Assembly: GCF_004138215.1 (NCBI RefSeq)
Contig: NZ_RYYS01000064.1
Span: 62,001-126,000 of the forward strand
Direction: 5' to 3'
Source of the DNA: Anaerophilus nitritigenes
Lineage (GTDB): Bacteria > Bacillota > Clostridia > Peptostreptococcales > Thermotaleaceae
DNA: 64,000 nucleotides
Below are positions 1 to 8,929 of the stretch, one piece after another (the stretch's first letter is position 1; every line of letters begins with the position of its first letter). The notes under the pieces were generated by a model. It had not been told where the DNA came from. It did no database searches and saw nothing but the letters and a program-made list of their open reading frames with translations. The position numbers and the translations under genes were made by a program.

Positions 1-87
1 ATTAAAATACTAAAATGAAGAAAATAAAAACATTAAAAACACATATGTATGTCATGTGAATACAAAAAATAAAAAGGAGGATATAAA

Positions 88-1278
88 ATGTCTAGTCAAA
101 TATTAAATAAATTCTTAGAGGAAAATTTAGAAGATTTAAAAAAAAGAGGACTTTATAATGAGATAGATCCATTAGAAGGGGCAAATGGACCTATTATAAA
201 AATAAGAGGAAGAGAACTTATTAATTTATCTTCTAATAATTATTTAGGACTTGCTACGAATGAAAGATTGGTAGATGCTTGTATTGAAGCCACTAAAAAA
301 TATGGTGTAGGAGCAGGCGCTGTTCGTACTATTAATGGAACGTTAGATATACATATAGAACTAGAGGAAAAACTTGCTACATTTAAACATACACAAGGAG
401 CTATTGTTTTTCAATCAGGTTTTAACTGTAATATGGGTGCAATAGGAGCAGTTATGGATAAAAATGATGCTATTTTGTCAGATGAACTCAATCATGCATC
501 TATCATTGATGGTTGTAGATTATCAAAAGCAGAAATTATTCGTTATAATCACTCTGATATGGATCATTTAAGAGAAGTAGCAAAAAAGGCAAAAGAATCA
601 GGAAAATACAATAAAATAATGATTATTACAGATGGTGTATTTTCAATGGATGGAGATATTGCAAAGCTTCCTGAAATTGTAGAAATTGCACAAGAGTTTG
701 ATCTGATTACATATGTAGATGATGCTCATGGTTCAGGAGTATTAGGAAAAGGTGCAGGTACTGTAAAACATTTTGGACTTTCAGATAAAATAGATTTTCA
801 AATAGGAACATTATCTAAAGCTATTGGAGTAGTAGGCGGATATGTAGCAGGGAAGAAAGATCTAATTGATTGGTTAAAGGTTCGTTCAAGACCATTTTTA
901 TTTTCCACTTCTCTTACACCAGGTGCAGCAGCAGCATGTATAGAAGCTATATCTATTCTTACAGAGAGTACCAAACTTCATGATCAGCTTTGGGAAAACG
1001 GAAATTATTTAAAGAAAGGATTAAAAGAGCTTGGATTTAATATAGGAAAAAGTGAGACTCCTATTACACCTTGTATTATTGGAGATGAAAATCAGACTCA
1101 ATTATTTAGTAAAAGACTTAATGAAGAGGGAGTCTATGCAAAATCTATCGTATTTCCAACTGTTCCAAGAGGAACCGGTAGAGTAAGAAATATGCCTACA
1201 GCAGCTCATAATAAAGAAATGTTAGATAAAGCTTTAAAGATATATGAAAAAGTAGGAAAAGAAATGGGCATTTTATAA
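88..1278 (+). CDS. kbl: glycine C-acetyltransferase (2-amino-3-ketobutyrate CoA ligase)
   Basis: PLP enzyme of the alpha-oxoamine synthase family, 396 aa, the usual length. It cleaves 2-amino-3-oxobutyrate with CoA to glycine and acetyl-CoA in the cytosol. Visible landmarks are the N-terminal NNYLGL segment, the DDAHGSG motif near residue 210 that contacts PLP, and the Schiff-base lysine in TLSKAIG near residue 245. An AAGGAGG ribosome site lies 8 bases before the ATG. The close paralogues BioF and HemA share the fold, but the tdh gene 13 bases downstream fixes the role as threonine catabolism. The promoter lies upstream of the window or in the first 87 bases, where I see no clear one. Confidence 0.95.
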   Translation: MSSQILNKFLEENLEDLKKRGLYNEIDPLEGANGPIIKIRGRELINLSSNNYLGLATNERLVDACIEATKKYGVGAGAVRTINGTLDIHIELEEKLATFKHTQGAIVFQSGFNCNMGAIGAVMDKNDAILSDELNHASIIDGCRLSKAEIIRYNHSDMDHLREVAKKAKESGKYNKIMIITDGVFSMDGDIAKLPEIVEIAQEFDLITYVDDAHGSGVLGKGAGTVKHFGLSDKIDFQIGTLSKAIGVVGGYVAGKKDLIDWLKVRSRPFLFSTSLTPGAAAACIEAISILTESTKLHDQLWENGNYLKKGLKELGFNIGKSETPITPCIIGDENQTQLFSKRLNEEGVYAKSIVFPTVPRGTGRVRNMPTAAHNKEMLDKALKIYEKVGKEMGIL

Positions 1279-1291
1279 GGGGGAATAGGTG

Positions 1292-2248
1292 ATGAAGAAA
1301 ATATTTGTCACAGGAGCATTAGGTCAAATAGGTACAGAGTTAGTTACTAAAATGAGAGAAGTCTATGGAAATGATAATGTAGTAGCTACAGATATCAGAA
1401 AGCCTACAGATCATCCAGTTGTAGAATTAGGGCCTTTTGAAATATTAGATGCAATGGATGGAGAAAATATGAATCGATTAGTAAAAAAATATAACTCTGA
1501 TACCATTGTACATTTGGCTGCATTACTTTCTGCTACAGCAGAAGCTAAACCATTATTTGCATGGAACTTAAATATGGGAGGCTTAGTAAATGCATTAGAA
1601 ATAGCAAGAGAATATGGATGTCAATTTTTCACACCAAGTTCAATAGGTGCATTTGGTCCGTCTACACCAAAAGACAATACACCACAAGATACAATTCAAA
1701 GACCTACAACTATGTATGGAGTAAATAAAGTATCAGGAGAACTTCTTTGTGATTATTATTATTATAAATTTGGTGTGGATACAAGAGGAGTAAGATTTCC
1801 AGGACTTATTTCGTATGTAGCACCTCCAGGAGGAGGAACTACTGATTATGCAGTAGACATTTACTACGAAGCATTAAAGTCTGGAAAGTATACTTCATAT
1901 ATTGGACAGGGAACTTACATGGATATGATGTATATGCCAGATGCAATAGGTGCAATTATAAATTTAATGGAAGCAGATCCATCAAAATTAAAACATAGAA
2001 ATGCTTTTAACATAACAGCTATGAGTTTTACACCTGAAGAAATTGCACAAGAAATTAAAAAGCATATTCCATCCTTTGAAATGAATTATGATGTAGACCC
2101 AATTAGACAAGAGATTGCAGATAGTTGGCCGAATTCTTTAGATTGTACAGCCGCAAAAGAAGAGTGGGGATTTAAAGCAGAGTATGATTTATCAAAAATG
2201 ACAAAAGATATGCTTGAAAAGTTAAAAGAAAAGGGAATTGGAAAATAA
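1292..2248 (+). CDS. L-threonine 3-dehydrogenase, epimerase (SDR) type
   Basis: NAD-dependent epimerase/dehydratase-fold protein of 318 aa. It should oxidise L-threonine to 2-amino-3-oxobutyrate, the substrate of the preceding Kbl. The Rossmann glycine motif GALGQIG is at residues 8-14, a serine-rich substrate loop (PSSIGAFG) is near 117-124, and the catalytic YxxxK is in [10 protein letters not shown]. This is the short-chain type of threonine dehydrogenase, not the zinc MDR type of E. coli. A GTG codon 3 bases upstream is an alternative start, but the ATG has the better spacing to GGGGG. It forms a two-gene operon with kbl that ends in a strong terminator. Confidence 0.92.
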   Translation: MKKIFVTGALGQIGTELVTKMREVYGNDNVVATDIRKPTDHPVVELGPFEILDAMDGENMNRLVKKYNSDTIVHLAALLSATAEAKPLFAWNLNMGGLVNALEIAREYGCQFFTPSSIGAFGPSTPKDNTPQDTIQRPTTMYGVNKVSGELLCDYYYYKFGVDTRGVRFPGLISYVAPPGGGTTDYAVDIYYEALKSGKYTSYIGQGTYMDMMYMPDAIGAIINLMEADPSKLKHRNAFNITAMSFTPEEIAQEIKKHIPSFEMNYDVDPIRQEIADSWPNSLDCTAAKEEWGFKAEYDLSKMTKDMLEKLKEKGIGK

Positions 2249-2278
2249 AGAGTTATTAAAAAATTAAACACGTAAGAT

Positions 2279-2340
2279 AAAAAAGTCATAGAAATAGTCA
2301 CGAACTAGATAGTTTGTGTTACTAATTTTATGACTTTTTT
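2279..2340 (+). terminator. intrinsic terminator of kbl-tdh
   Basis: Long hairpin: AAAAAAGTCATA pairs with TATGACTTTTTT, and an inner stem CACGAACTA/TAGTTTGTG has one G-U pair. It ends in a T run. The remaining bases to the next gene hold no ORF. Confidence 0.85.
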
Positions 2341-2550
2341 GTATAAAAAGAGAAAATATATTAAAAAATTTTGTATTAACATATAGCATGTACGGTATTG
2401 GCATACATTTGTTTTTGTGATAGAATAACAACAATGGAAACTTATTCAAATAAGTAAAAATTTTATAAATATTCAAACTATTAAAAAAAGAAAGGAGAGA
2501 AGAAATTTATAAATTAGTAGAAAATAAAAATATATGAAAGGAGTTTAATT

Positions 2551-3747
2551 ATGAAAAAAATTGGATTACTTCCAAGGCTAATTATTGCTATTATTTTAGG
2601 TATTTTATTAGGAACTGTAGCACCAGAATGGCTTGTCAAAATATTTGTTACTTTTAACAATATTTTTGGAAACTTCCTAGGATTTGCTATTCCACTTATT
2701 ATTATAGGTTTTGTTGCTCCTGGGATAGGAGATTTAGGAAAAGGAGCTGGAAAGCTTTTAGGTGTAACTGCATTGATTGCATATGGATCTACTATTATTT
2801 CTGGTTCTCTAGCTTATTTTACAGGTACTACTGTATTACCTAAAGTATTACATCTAAGTTCATTAGCAGTAGATGCAAAAAATCCAGAGGAAGCTCTTTT
2901 GGCACCTTTTTTCAAAGTAGAGATGCCACCTATTATGGGGGTTATGACAGCTCTTTTAATTGCATTTACATTAGGATTAGGTATGGCTGTAATTGAAGGG
3001 GATACAATGAAGAAGTTTTTGCATGAATTTCAATCTATCATTGAAAAGTTGATTTCAAATATTATTATTCCTCTATTACCTATTCATATTTTAGGAATAT
3101 TTGCGAATATGACTCATGCAGGAGAAGTTGCTGCGATTATGTCTGTATTTGCTAAAGTATTTGTTATGATTATCATTCTTCATATTGCTATTTTAATTAT
3201 TCAATATTTTATTGCAGGAACTTTTTTTGCAGGAGCAAATCCATTTAAATTATTTAAAACAATGCTTCCAGCATATTTTACAGCTATTGGAACACAATCT
3301 TCTGCTGCTACCATTCCTGTAACGTTAAAGCAAGCAAAACAAAATGGTGTAGATGATGGAATTGCTGAATTTGTTATTCCACTATGTGCAACTATTCATT
3401 TATCAGGAAGTACTATTACGCTTACAGGATGTGCTATGGCAGTTATGATGATTAATGGAATGGAAACTACTTTTGCATCTATGTTTCCTTTTATCTTGAT
3501 GTTAGGAGTTACTATGGTTGCAGCTCCAGGAGTACCAGGAGGAGCAGTTATGGCGGCCTTAGGACTACTACAAAGTATGCTTGGTTTTTCAGATACATTA
3601 ACATCTTTAATGATTGCACTATACTTAGCACAAGATAGCTTTGGAACAGCATGTAATGTAACAGGTGATGGAGCTATTGCGATTATAGTAAATAAAATTT
3701 CAGGTAAAAAGCTACAACCTAAAGAAAATGTATCTATCAATGGATAA
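2551..3747 (+). CDS. dicarboxylate/amino acid:cation symporter (DAACS family)
   Basis: Integral membrane symporter of 398 aa with the elevator-type fold of the GltP/SstT family. The hydrophobic helices end in hairpin-loop signatures: the serine-rich TQSSAATIP near residue 250 and the later segment around VPGGAVMAALG and DSFGTACNVTGDGA, which forms the substrate and sodium sites. GAAAGGAG precedes the ATG. Family members carry glutamate, aspartate, serine or threonine; the position behind the threonine-cleavage operon suggests serine/threonine uptake, which is inference. It is a monocistronic unit between two terminators. Confidence 0.9.
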   Translation: MKKIGLLPRLIIAIILGILLGTVAPEWLVKIFVTFNNIFGNFLGFAIPLIIIGFVAPGIGDLGKGAGKLLGVTALIAYGSTIISGSLAYFTGTTVLPKVLHLSSLAVDAKNPEEALLAPFFKVEMPPIMGVMTALLIAFTLGLGMAVIEGDTMKKFLHEFQSIIEKLISNIIIPLLPIHILGIFANMTHAGEVAAIMSVFAKVFVMIIILHIAILIIQYFIAGTFFAGANPFKLFKTMLPAYFTAIGTQSSAATIPVTLKQAKQNGVDDGIAEFVIPLCATIHLSGSTITLTGCAMAVMMINGMETTFASMFPFILMLGVTMVAAPGVPGGAVMAALGLLQSMLGFSDTLTSLMIALYLAQDSFGTACNVTGDGAIAIIVNKISGKKLQPKENVSING

Positions 3748-3778
3748 AAAATAGAATCCGAGAGGATTCTATTTTTTT
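3747..3778. terminator. bidirectional intrinsic terminator
   Basis: Stem TAGAATCC/GGATTCTA with a GAGA loop, flanked by A-rich sequence on the left and T7 on the right, so it can terminate both the + strand symporter and the converging - strand acetyltransferase. Confidence 0.85.
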
Positions 3779-3786
3779 GACTGTTC

Positions 3787-4983
3787 TTAAAAGTATTCAT
3801 TAATATAATTTTTTTTCTCATAAAATACTTTTGAAAAATTTTCTATAGCCTTTGGATTATAAACCTTCATATTTTCCATAAATATAGCAGTATTTATATC
3901 AATAGCTCCAAAGAAAAGCTGAGAGAAGGTATTGATAGAACAAGACAAATCTGCTTTTATATGATTATTTTTTTGAACAATAGCTTTTTGATTTTCAATA
4001 TGTACCATAAAGATTCCTTCATTCCATGGAGCATAAGGATCTTTGATTTCGATGGAGAACTTTGTGTTTATATCTTGATGAAAAGTACAATGCTCAATAG
4101 CAGCCTCTACATCTATTACCCTCCCACACATGAAAGGGTAGAGACTAACTTCATTAGTAGGCTCAGGCTGTATAGTATCTTTCAAAAAAAGATGTGTAGA
4201 TTCATCAAAAGGAGTAGACCATTCTACATGAGTAGCTTGAGAAATATGACTATATATAAAACTAAATAAAGCTTTTTTTGCTTTGTAATTTTTATAACAC
4301 ATTTCTCTTACTATAAATTTTTTATCTTTTATAAAATACAATATATATCCAATAGATTCATTTTGGTTATCTTTTAAAATAAAAGCATATCCTCCATAAT
4401 CAATCAAATCTTTCAATATAAAACCCCAATTTTTTTTGTTTCTTTTTATATATCCATGATATCCATTTAAAAAAGATTCATAAATTTTATTTAAATCTTC
4501 AAAATTATGATCTAGATTGATTTCATTGAAATAAAAATCTTTTTGTCTTTGACTAAAATGACCTATAATTTCCATAGGAACTTTGTATTTTTTTTGACTA
4601 TAGGATAATTCCCATCCATAAGCTTGATAAAAGGTAGTATCAAAGGGCATAAGGATAGAGATAAAATGGTTTTTATTTTTCATCTCTTCTAAAGCTTTAG
4701 GGATGAGAAGCTTCATAGTTCCTTTATTTCTATATTCAGCAGATGTAATGACTCCTACTACATAAGAAGTTTCAAATAAAGATCCATTTAAAAAAATAGT
4801 ATAAGGATTTAATTGCATATAAGATATGAGTTTATTTTCTTCAAAAATACCTAATGAGTGCTTTGGAGAAAATACTTCATCAAAATACCAGCTATAAAAG
4901 GGTTCATCTGTTTCAAAAGCATATCCCCATAATTTTTTTGCTTCGGGAATATTTTCTTTTTTCAAAAATCTTAAAAACATCAT
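3787..4983 (-). CDS. GNAT family N-acetyltransferase, Eis-like with C-terminal SCP2-like domain
   Basis: 398 aa, matching the Eis-type layout of an N-terminal GNAT domain, a second degenerate GNAT domain and a sterol-carrier-like C-terminal domain. The acetyl-CoA site is in VVGVITSAEYRNKGTMKLL (residues about 75-93, the V-x-x-x-x-R-x-x-G pattern), followed by the FYQAYGWE segment typical of the family. The family acetylates amino groups of various small molecules or proteins; the substrate here is unknown. It lies 9 bases behind the DUF2156 gene on the same strand, so the two are probably cotranscribed. Start chosen at the first of two adjacent ATGs; AAAGGAG precedes both. Confidence 0.85.
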   Translation of the reverse strand: MMFLRFLKKENIPEAKKLWGYAFETDEPFYSWYFDEVFSPKHSLGIFEENKLISYMQLNPYTIFLNGSLFETSYVVGVITSAEYRNKGTMKLLIPKALEEMKNKNHFISILMPFDTTFYQAYGWELSYSQKKYKVPMEIIGHFSQRQKDFYFNEINLDHNFEDLNKIYESFLNGYHGYIKRNKKNWGFILKDLIDYGGYAFILKDNQNESIGYILYFIKDKKFIVREMCYKNYKAKKALFSFIYSHISQATHVEWSTPFDESTHLFLKDTIQPEPTNEVSLYPFMCGRVIDVEAAIEHCTFHQDINTKFSIEIKDPYAPWNEGIFMVHIENQKAIVQKNNHIKADLSCSINTFSQLFFGAIDINTAIFMENMKVYNPKAIENFSKVFYEKKNYINEYF

Positions 4984-4992
4984 TTCACTCCT

Positions 4993-5913
4993 TTACTTAA
5001 AGGTTACATTAAATTTTTCAACCATTTTATAAGGACGATAAGAAAGCTTTGCTTTTCTTAAATTTTCAAGGCCCATATCTTCTTCTCGATTGATATATTT
5101 TATATCTATACATTCATTTTTGCAAAATTCATTATTAATAGCTTGATATAACCCCTTAATAGTAGGATTGGCTTTTTCTATATGAACAACAATTGTATCA
5201 TCATAAAGCATGCCTCCTAAAGTAAAAGCTTGAAGCTTATGATCAATTAAAATAGCTCCTCCTTTGCATTTAAGATGATCCATATTTAAGAGAGCTTCTT
5301 TTAAAGCTATTTCTTCTGCTTCTATTAAATGATTTGAAAAAGAATTTAGATCTTTATAGTCAATTAAACGTTTATTAAAATCAAGGCAATCTTTTATTAA
5401 ATCTTTTGTTAATGAAACATATTTATAAGGGATATTTCTTATAAAATAATTTAAGTGATTTTTTTTAGAATGATATTTTCGTCCCTTTAATTCTATTAAG
5501 TCATTTTTAAGATATACATAATCAAAATTTACTCGATCTTCCGTAAAGTTAAGCTTATTTTTCATAGCTTCATCAAATATAGATATTAAGTGCTTAGGCA
5601 ATAATTTGATTTGAAAAGGGAAACCTTTTTGATCAAATCTTTTTTTTATTTCATCAATCGTTAAAGAAAGTTTATTCAGATCATATTGGCCGATAGCTAA
5701 AGGAGGGAGAACAAAGGGTTCTTTTTTATCCATATTGAGTAGGCTAACTCCTCCTATACATAAAAAGTCGTTGATTATTTCATACTTAAATTCATTTAAT
5801 TGTCGCCACATAAAAAGGCTTGTAAAACTAAGTCCAGAAGTTTCATAAGGATAACTAAAAATATATTTTTCAAATAAAGCTTTGTCTTTTAATGTAATGT
5901 TATTTTGAAACAT
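4993..5913 (-). CDS. DUF2156 protein, related to the LPG synthase C-terminal domain
   Basis: 306 aa, two GNAT-like folds of the type found in the catalytic part of MprF/phosphatidylglycerol lysyltransferase. Recognisable segments are the early FTSLFMWR, GRKYHSKKNHLNYF near residue 140, and YINREEDMGLENLRKAKLSYRP near the C-terminus. No transmembrane flippase domain is present, so this is a stand-alone soluble acyltransferase; aminoacyl-tRNA-dependent transfer is the family expectation, with unknown acceptor. It is the first gene of a two-gene operon with the Eis-like acetyltransferase. GAAGGAG lies ahead of the ATG. Confidence 0.85.
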   Translation of the reverse strand: MFQNNITLKDKALFEKYIFSYPYETSGLSFTSLFMWRQLNEFKYEIINDFLCIGGVSLLNMDKKEPFVLPPLAIGQYDLNKLSLTIDEIKKRFDQKGFPFQIKLLPKHLISIFDEAMKNKLNFTEDRVNFDYVYLKNDLIELKGRKYHSKKNHLNYFIRNIPYKYVSLTKDLIKDCLDFNKRLIDYKDLNSFSNHLIEAEEIALKEALLNMDHLKCKGGAILIDHKLQAFTLGGMLYDDTIVVHIEKANPTIKGLYQAINNEFCKNECIDIKYINREEDMGLENLRKAKLSYRPYKMVEKFNVTFK

Positions 5914-5992
5914 AAAGCATCTCCTTCGTTGTTTTTTACATCTTCCCTTTGTATACCCAAAAAAATAGATTCTATTCTATATTTTACTCCAT

Positions 5993-6022
5993 AAAAAAAG
6001 AATGTACAAATGTACATTCTTT
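5993..6022 (-). terminator. intrinsic terminator of the AGCS symporter gene
   Basis: On the - strand, AAAGAATGTACA pairs with TGTACATTCTTT across a short loop and runs into T7, 17 bases after the symporter stop. Confidence 0.85.
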
Positions 6023-6038
6023 AAGCTACTTTACTATG

Positions 6039-7397
6039 TTAAAAAGACTTTTTCTCCTTTTTCATTAGTTCAAAGAAAGTTTTTGTTTCAGCTACAATGA
6101 CTCCGCTTAATCCAATCAAACCAATCAAGTTTGGAATAGCCATCAAGCCATTTACAATATCTGCTAAAATCCAAATCATATCTAATTTTAAGAAAGCTCC
6201 ACTAGCTACAAGAAGAATATATATATATTTAAAAGGCTTAATTCCTTTTACACCAAACAAATATTCCGTACATCTTTCTCCATAATAATTCCAACCTAAT
6301 ATAGTAGTAAAAGCAAAGAACATAAGTCCAATTGTAACAATATATTGACCCAATACTGGTAGAGCTTGACTAAAGGCTAAGTTGGTCATAGCAGCTCCTT
6401 CCATATCAGAAGACCAAGCACCTGTTAAAACAAGAACCAAACCTGTCATTGTACATACTACAATAGTATCAAAAAATGTTCCTGTCATAGAAATAAGACC
6501 TTGACGAACACAAGACTTTGTTTTTGCAGCAGCTGATGCAATAGGAGCACTTCCTAGACCTGATTCGTTAGAAAATACACCTCTAGCTATTCCGTTTCGG
6601 ACTGCAAACATGACAGATGCTCCTAAGAATCCTCCAGTTGCTGCAGTTGGAGTAAAAGCACTTTTTAAAACAAGTCCTATAGTTTGAGGAACTAAGTCAA
6701 TATTTAAAATAAGAATTATTAAAGAACCGATAATATAAAATACAGCCATAAATGGAACAACTAATTCTGATACCTTTGCAATGCTTTTGATTCCTCCTAA
6801 AGAAACTAAAGCTACTAAAAGAGTAAGGATCACAGATGAAACAATAATTGGCATATTTAAAGTAATTTTTGCAGCATTTGTAATAGCATTTACTTGTGGG
6901 AAGGTACCAATCCCAAAGAATGCTACTCCAATTCCGAAAAATGCAAACATTTTAGCTAATAATTTATTGCCAAGACCTCTTTCGATATAGTACATAGGTC
7001 CACCAGACATTTGACCATTTTTATCTACAACTCTGTATTTTACAGCCAAAAGACCTTCTGCATATTTTGTTGCCATACCAAAGAAAGCTGCAATCCACAT
7101 CCAAAATAATGAACCAGGACCTCCTGCTTTAATAGCAGTTGCAACACCTACGATATTACCTGTACCAATAGTTGCGGCCAGTGCTGTACATAATGCGGCA
7201 AAACTAGATACATCACCTTCTCCAGTGTGATCATCATCTTTTGAAAATAAATATCTTAAAGCAAGGGGTAATTTAAAGACTTGTAGTAGTCCTAAACGAA
7301 GGGTGAGATAAATACCAGTGCCTACTAAAAGAATGAGTAGGGGAGGACCCCATACAAATGAATCGATTTGTTCCAATACATTGGTTATATTTTCCAT
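6039..7397 (-). CDS. sodium:alanine/glycine symporter (AGCS family)
   Basis: 452-aa membrane protein of the AGCS family with about 11 hydrophobic segments. Family signatures are visible: GTGNIVGVATAI near residue 78, GGPGSLFWMW, and NESGLGSAP near residue 277. It imports alanine or glycine with sodium. It is a single-gene unit controlled by the tandem glycine riboswitch just upstream, which points to glycine as the relevant ligand. AGGAGGAAAG precedes the ATG. Confidence 0.93.
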   Translation of the reverse strand: MENITNVLEQIDSFVWGPPLLILLVGTGIYLTLRLGLLQVFKLPLALRYLFSKDDDHTGEGDVSSFAALCTALAATIGTGNIVGVATAIKAGGPGSLFWMWIAAFFGMATKYAEGLLAVKYRVVDKNGQMSGGPMYYIERGLGNKLLAKMFAFFGIGVAFFGIGTFPQVNAITNAAKITLNMPIIVSSVILTLLVALVSLGGIKSIAKVSELVVPFMAVFYIIGSLIILILNIDLVPQTIGLVLKSAFTPTAATGGFLGASVMFAVRNGIARGVFSNESGLGSAPIASAAAKTKSCVRQGLISMTGTFFDTIVVCTMTGLVLVLTGAWSSDMEGAAMTNLAFSQALPVLGQYIVTIGLMFFAFTTILGWNYYGERCTEYLFGVKGIKPFKYIYILLVASGAFLKLDMIWILADIVNGLMAIPNLIGLIGLSGVIVAETKTFFELMKKEKKSF

Positions 7398-7484
7398 AAT
7401 CTTTCCTCCTTTTGGTTTTAAACTTAAAAACGATAAAGGAAGACTTTTATTATAATTTATACATTAAAAATGCATAAATCATAA

Positions 7485-7513
7485 ATAAAAGCCAAATCCT
7501 ATGTGATTTGGCC
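7485..7513 (-). terminator. riboswitch-controlled terminator before the AGCS gene
   Basis: On the - strand, GCCAAATC pairs with GATTTGGC around a 6-base loop and is followed by TTTTATTT. It lies between the second glycine aptamer and the AGCS start, as expected for the expression platform. Confidence 0.75.
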
Positions 7514-7540
7514 TCTAGAACATGACTAAATAAATCATGA

Positions 7541-7703
7541 TACTCTGTCCTTTTACCTGAGAGATTCACCATATAAATATGGCTTGCTCCTTCGGTGCTC
7601 ATACTGAGTCTCTCCAGAGGCTCGTCCGATAACGGTCCTTTTACCTGAAAGCTTAACCCCTTCGGTGGATGCATTTGCATCTCTCTCCCATTATCATCAT
7701 CCG
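7541..7703 (-). ncRNA. tandem glycine riboswitch (gcvT motif, two aptamers)
   Basis: On the - strand, two successive aptamers show the conserved core. Aptamer 1 (about 7691-7632) has GGGAGAG, CACCGAAGGGG and CAGGTAAAAGGAC. Aptamer 2 (about 7625-7543) has GGAGAGA, CACCGAAGGAGCAA and CTCAGGTAAAAGGAC. This is the classic cooperative glycine riboswitch layout. It precedes a sodium:alanine/glycine symporter. The alternative pairings point to an OFF switch, set out in the findings. Confidence 0.95.
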
Positions 7704-7750
7704 AAAATATTAAATTGATAAAACTTAAATCATAATAACTACTTAATAAA

Positions 7751-7779
7751 ATGATAGCACTTCGTAAAAAAAATAGCAA
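7751..7779 (-). promoter_or_regulatory. predicted sigma-A promoter of the glycine riboswitch transcript
   Basis: On the - strand, TTGCTA (7779-7774), a 17-base spacer and TATCAT (7756-7751). It lies about 50 bases before the first aptamer. Confidence 0.5.
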
Positions 7780-7896
7780 TAGGCTATCGGAAATTTAAAA
7801 ATTCAGAAAAATGCAAGCGTACTACTTATAATTTATATTTTCCAAATTGAAAGTTAGTGATGATTTTTATGACTTTGTTAATAAGTTAAAATTAAA

Positions 7897-8328
7897 TTAT
7901 TTTTTCTTTTTTGTACAATTAGAGCAATATCCATAAAGTTCAAATTTATGTTCTGTCAATGTAAAATCTTCATCTTCTAGGGAGTTTAGTATTTGTTTAA
8001 GTGGACAAAAATGAATAGGTTGAGTTTTTCCACAATCTTTACAAATTACATGATGATGATGATCATGATGTAAAATAATCTCATATTGAGAAGGTTTATC
8101 TTCTAGGTTAATCTTATGAAGCATATCTATTTTTTCAAGAATTTCTAGATTTCGATACACAGTAGAAAAATTTATTTGAGAAAGATCTTTTTTTACTCTT
8201 GTATAAATTTCTTCTGCTGTTAAAAATTGATGTTCATGATGGATTAAAACTTCTAATATTGCTTTTCGTTGATCAGTTAGTTTATAGCCGTTTTCTTTTA
8301 ATTTTTCTTTGATTTTATTTTTGAGCAA
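7897..8328 (-). CDS. Fur family transcriptional regulator (Fur/Zur/PerR type)
   Basis: 143 aa from the preferred TTG start at 8328, which sits 8 bases after GGGAG; an in-frame TTG at 8343 would give 148 aa but has no ribosome site. The N-terminal winged helix includes TDQRKAILEVL and INFSTVYRNLEIL. The C-terminal dimerisation and metal domain has a histidine cluster (HHDHHHH) followed by CKDCGK and CSNC, the two CxxC pairs of a structural zinc site. From sequence alone Fur, Zur and PerR cannot be told apart. The gene stands alone and diverges from the TelA operon. Confidence 0.9.
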   Translation of the reverse strand: MLKNKIKEKLKENGYKLTDQRKAILEVLIHHEHQFLTAEEIYTRVKKDLSQINFSTVYRNLEILEKIDMLHKINLEDKPSQYEIILHHDHHHHVICKDCGKTQPIHFCPLKQILNSLEDEDFTLTEHKFELYGYCSNCTKKKK

Positions 8329-8359
8329 ATGTCTCACTCCCAAGTATCATATTACTTCT

Positions 8360-8388
8360 ATTGTATAATACATAGAAAGAGGATTCAA
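8360..8388 (-). promoter_or_regulatory. predicted sigma-A promoter of the Fur-family gene
   Basis: On the - strand, TTGAAT (8388-8383), a 17-base spacer and TACAAT (8365-8360), about 30 bases before the start codon. Confidence 0.5.
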
Positions 8389-8409
8389 TAAATTAACAGG
8401 AATATACCT

Positions 8410-8437
8410 TTGCCAGTTTTAGATCATTTGATATAAT
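8410..8437 (+). promoter_or_regulatory. predicted sigma-A promoter of the XpaC-TelA-TerD operon
   Basis: TTGCCA (8410-8415), a 16-base spacer and a consensus TATAAT (8432-8437), 33 bases before the first start codon. Confidence 0.55.
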
Positions 8438-8470
8438 GTAGTAGAAAATTCTTTCAATTTCAAAAAGGAT

Positions 8471-8914
8471 GTGGTGGAAATATTTCATCTATTCAAAAGA
8501 AAAAAACAACAAAATCATATAGAAGAAACAAATACTAATGATAATATGATAGAAAAGGCAAAAGAATCATTAGAAAATATAGAAAATATTTTGTATCAAG
8601 TAAAGGATAAACCAATTTTTATAAGTTTGTATTCTTTTGTATCTTATTATACTTTTATTATAGAATTTTATAAAGAAAATGAAGAAGAAATGATTTCTGT
8701 TCAAGAACTTCTGTTTTTTAAATATATTCCTATGATCCAGGATATATTAACAAATTATGAAGAAGACAAAATCATGAAGAAAGAACTTATAAAGACTATT
8801 CAAAAGATGAATACAAAGCTTTATCAAACGATTAAAAATATAAAAGAACAGAAAAATTTAAATTTGAAGATCGATCTAAAAACAATACAGGATTTGATTC
8901 AATCAGATTTTTAA
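8471..8914 (+). CDS. XpaC-like protein of the TelA operon
   Basis: 147-aa soluble helical protein with a GTG start (a second GTG follows directly). The last 70 residues, from QELLFFKYIPMIQDILTNY to the end, resemble the C-terminal part of the XpaC/5-bromo-4-chloroindolyl phosphate hydrolysis family, which commonly sits immediately upstream of telA. The N-terminal membrane segment usual in XpaC is absent; it starts with a basic, polar stretch. Adjacent to telA with no gap. The biochemical role of the family is not established, so the call rests on weak similarity plus position. Confidence 0.55.
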   Translation: MVEIFHLFKRKKQQNHIEETNTNDNMIEKAKESLENIENILYQVKDKPIFISLYSFVSYYTFIIEFYKENEEEMISVQELLFFKYIPMIQDILTNYEEDKIMKKELIKTIQKMNTKLYQTIKNIKEQKNLNLKIDLKTIQDLIQSDF

Positions 8915-8929
8915 ATGGAGGAGATTAAA

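Noticed and set aside
88-1278. 8-amino-7-oxononanoate synthase (biotin) for the first gene
   Set aside because: The downstream threonine dehydrogenase gives a complete threonine-cleavage pair; no biotin genes are nearby.
2399-2415. TGGCATACATTTG upstream of the DAACS symporter as a sigma-54 site
   Set aside because: The -24 half fits, but the GC of the -12 element is missing and the spacing is one base short.
7450-7779. 109-codon open frame on the - strand over the region before the AGCS gene
   Set aside because: It lies across the two conserved glycine aptamers and the terminator, has no ribosome site, and its protein has no recognisable pattern.
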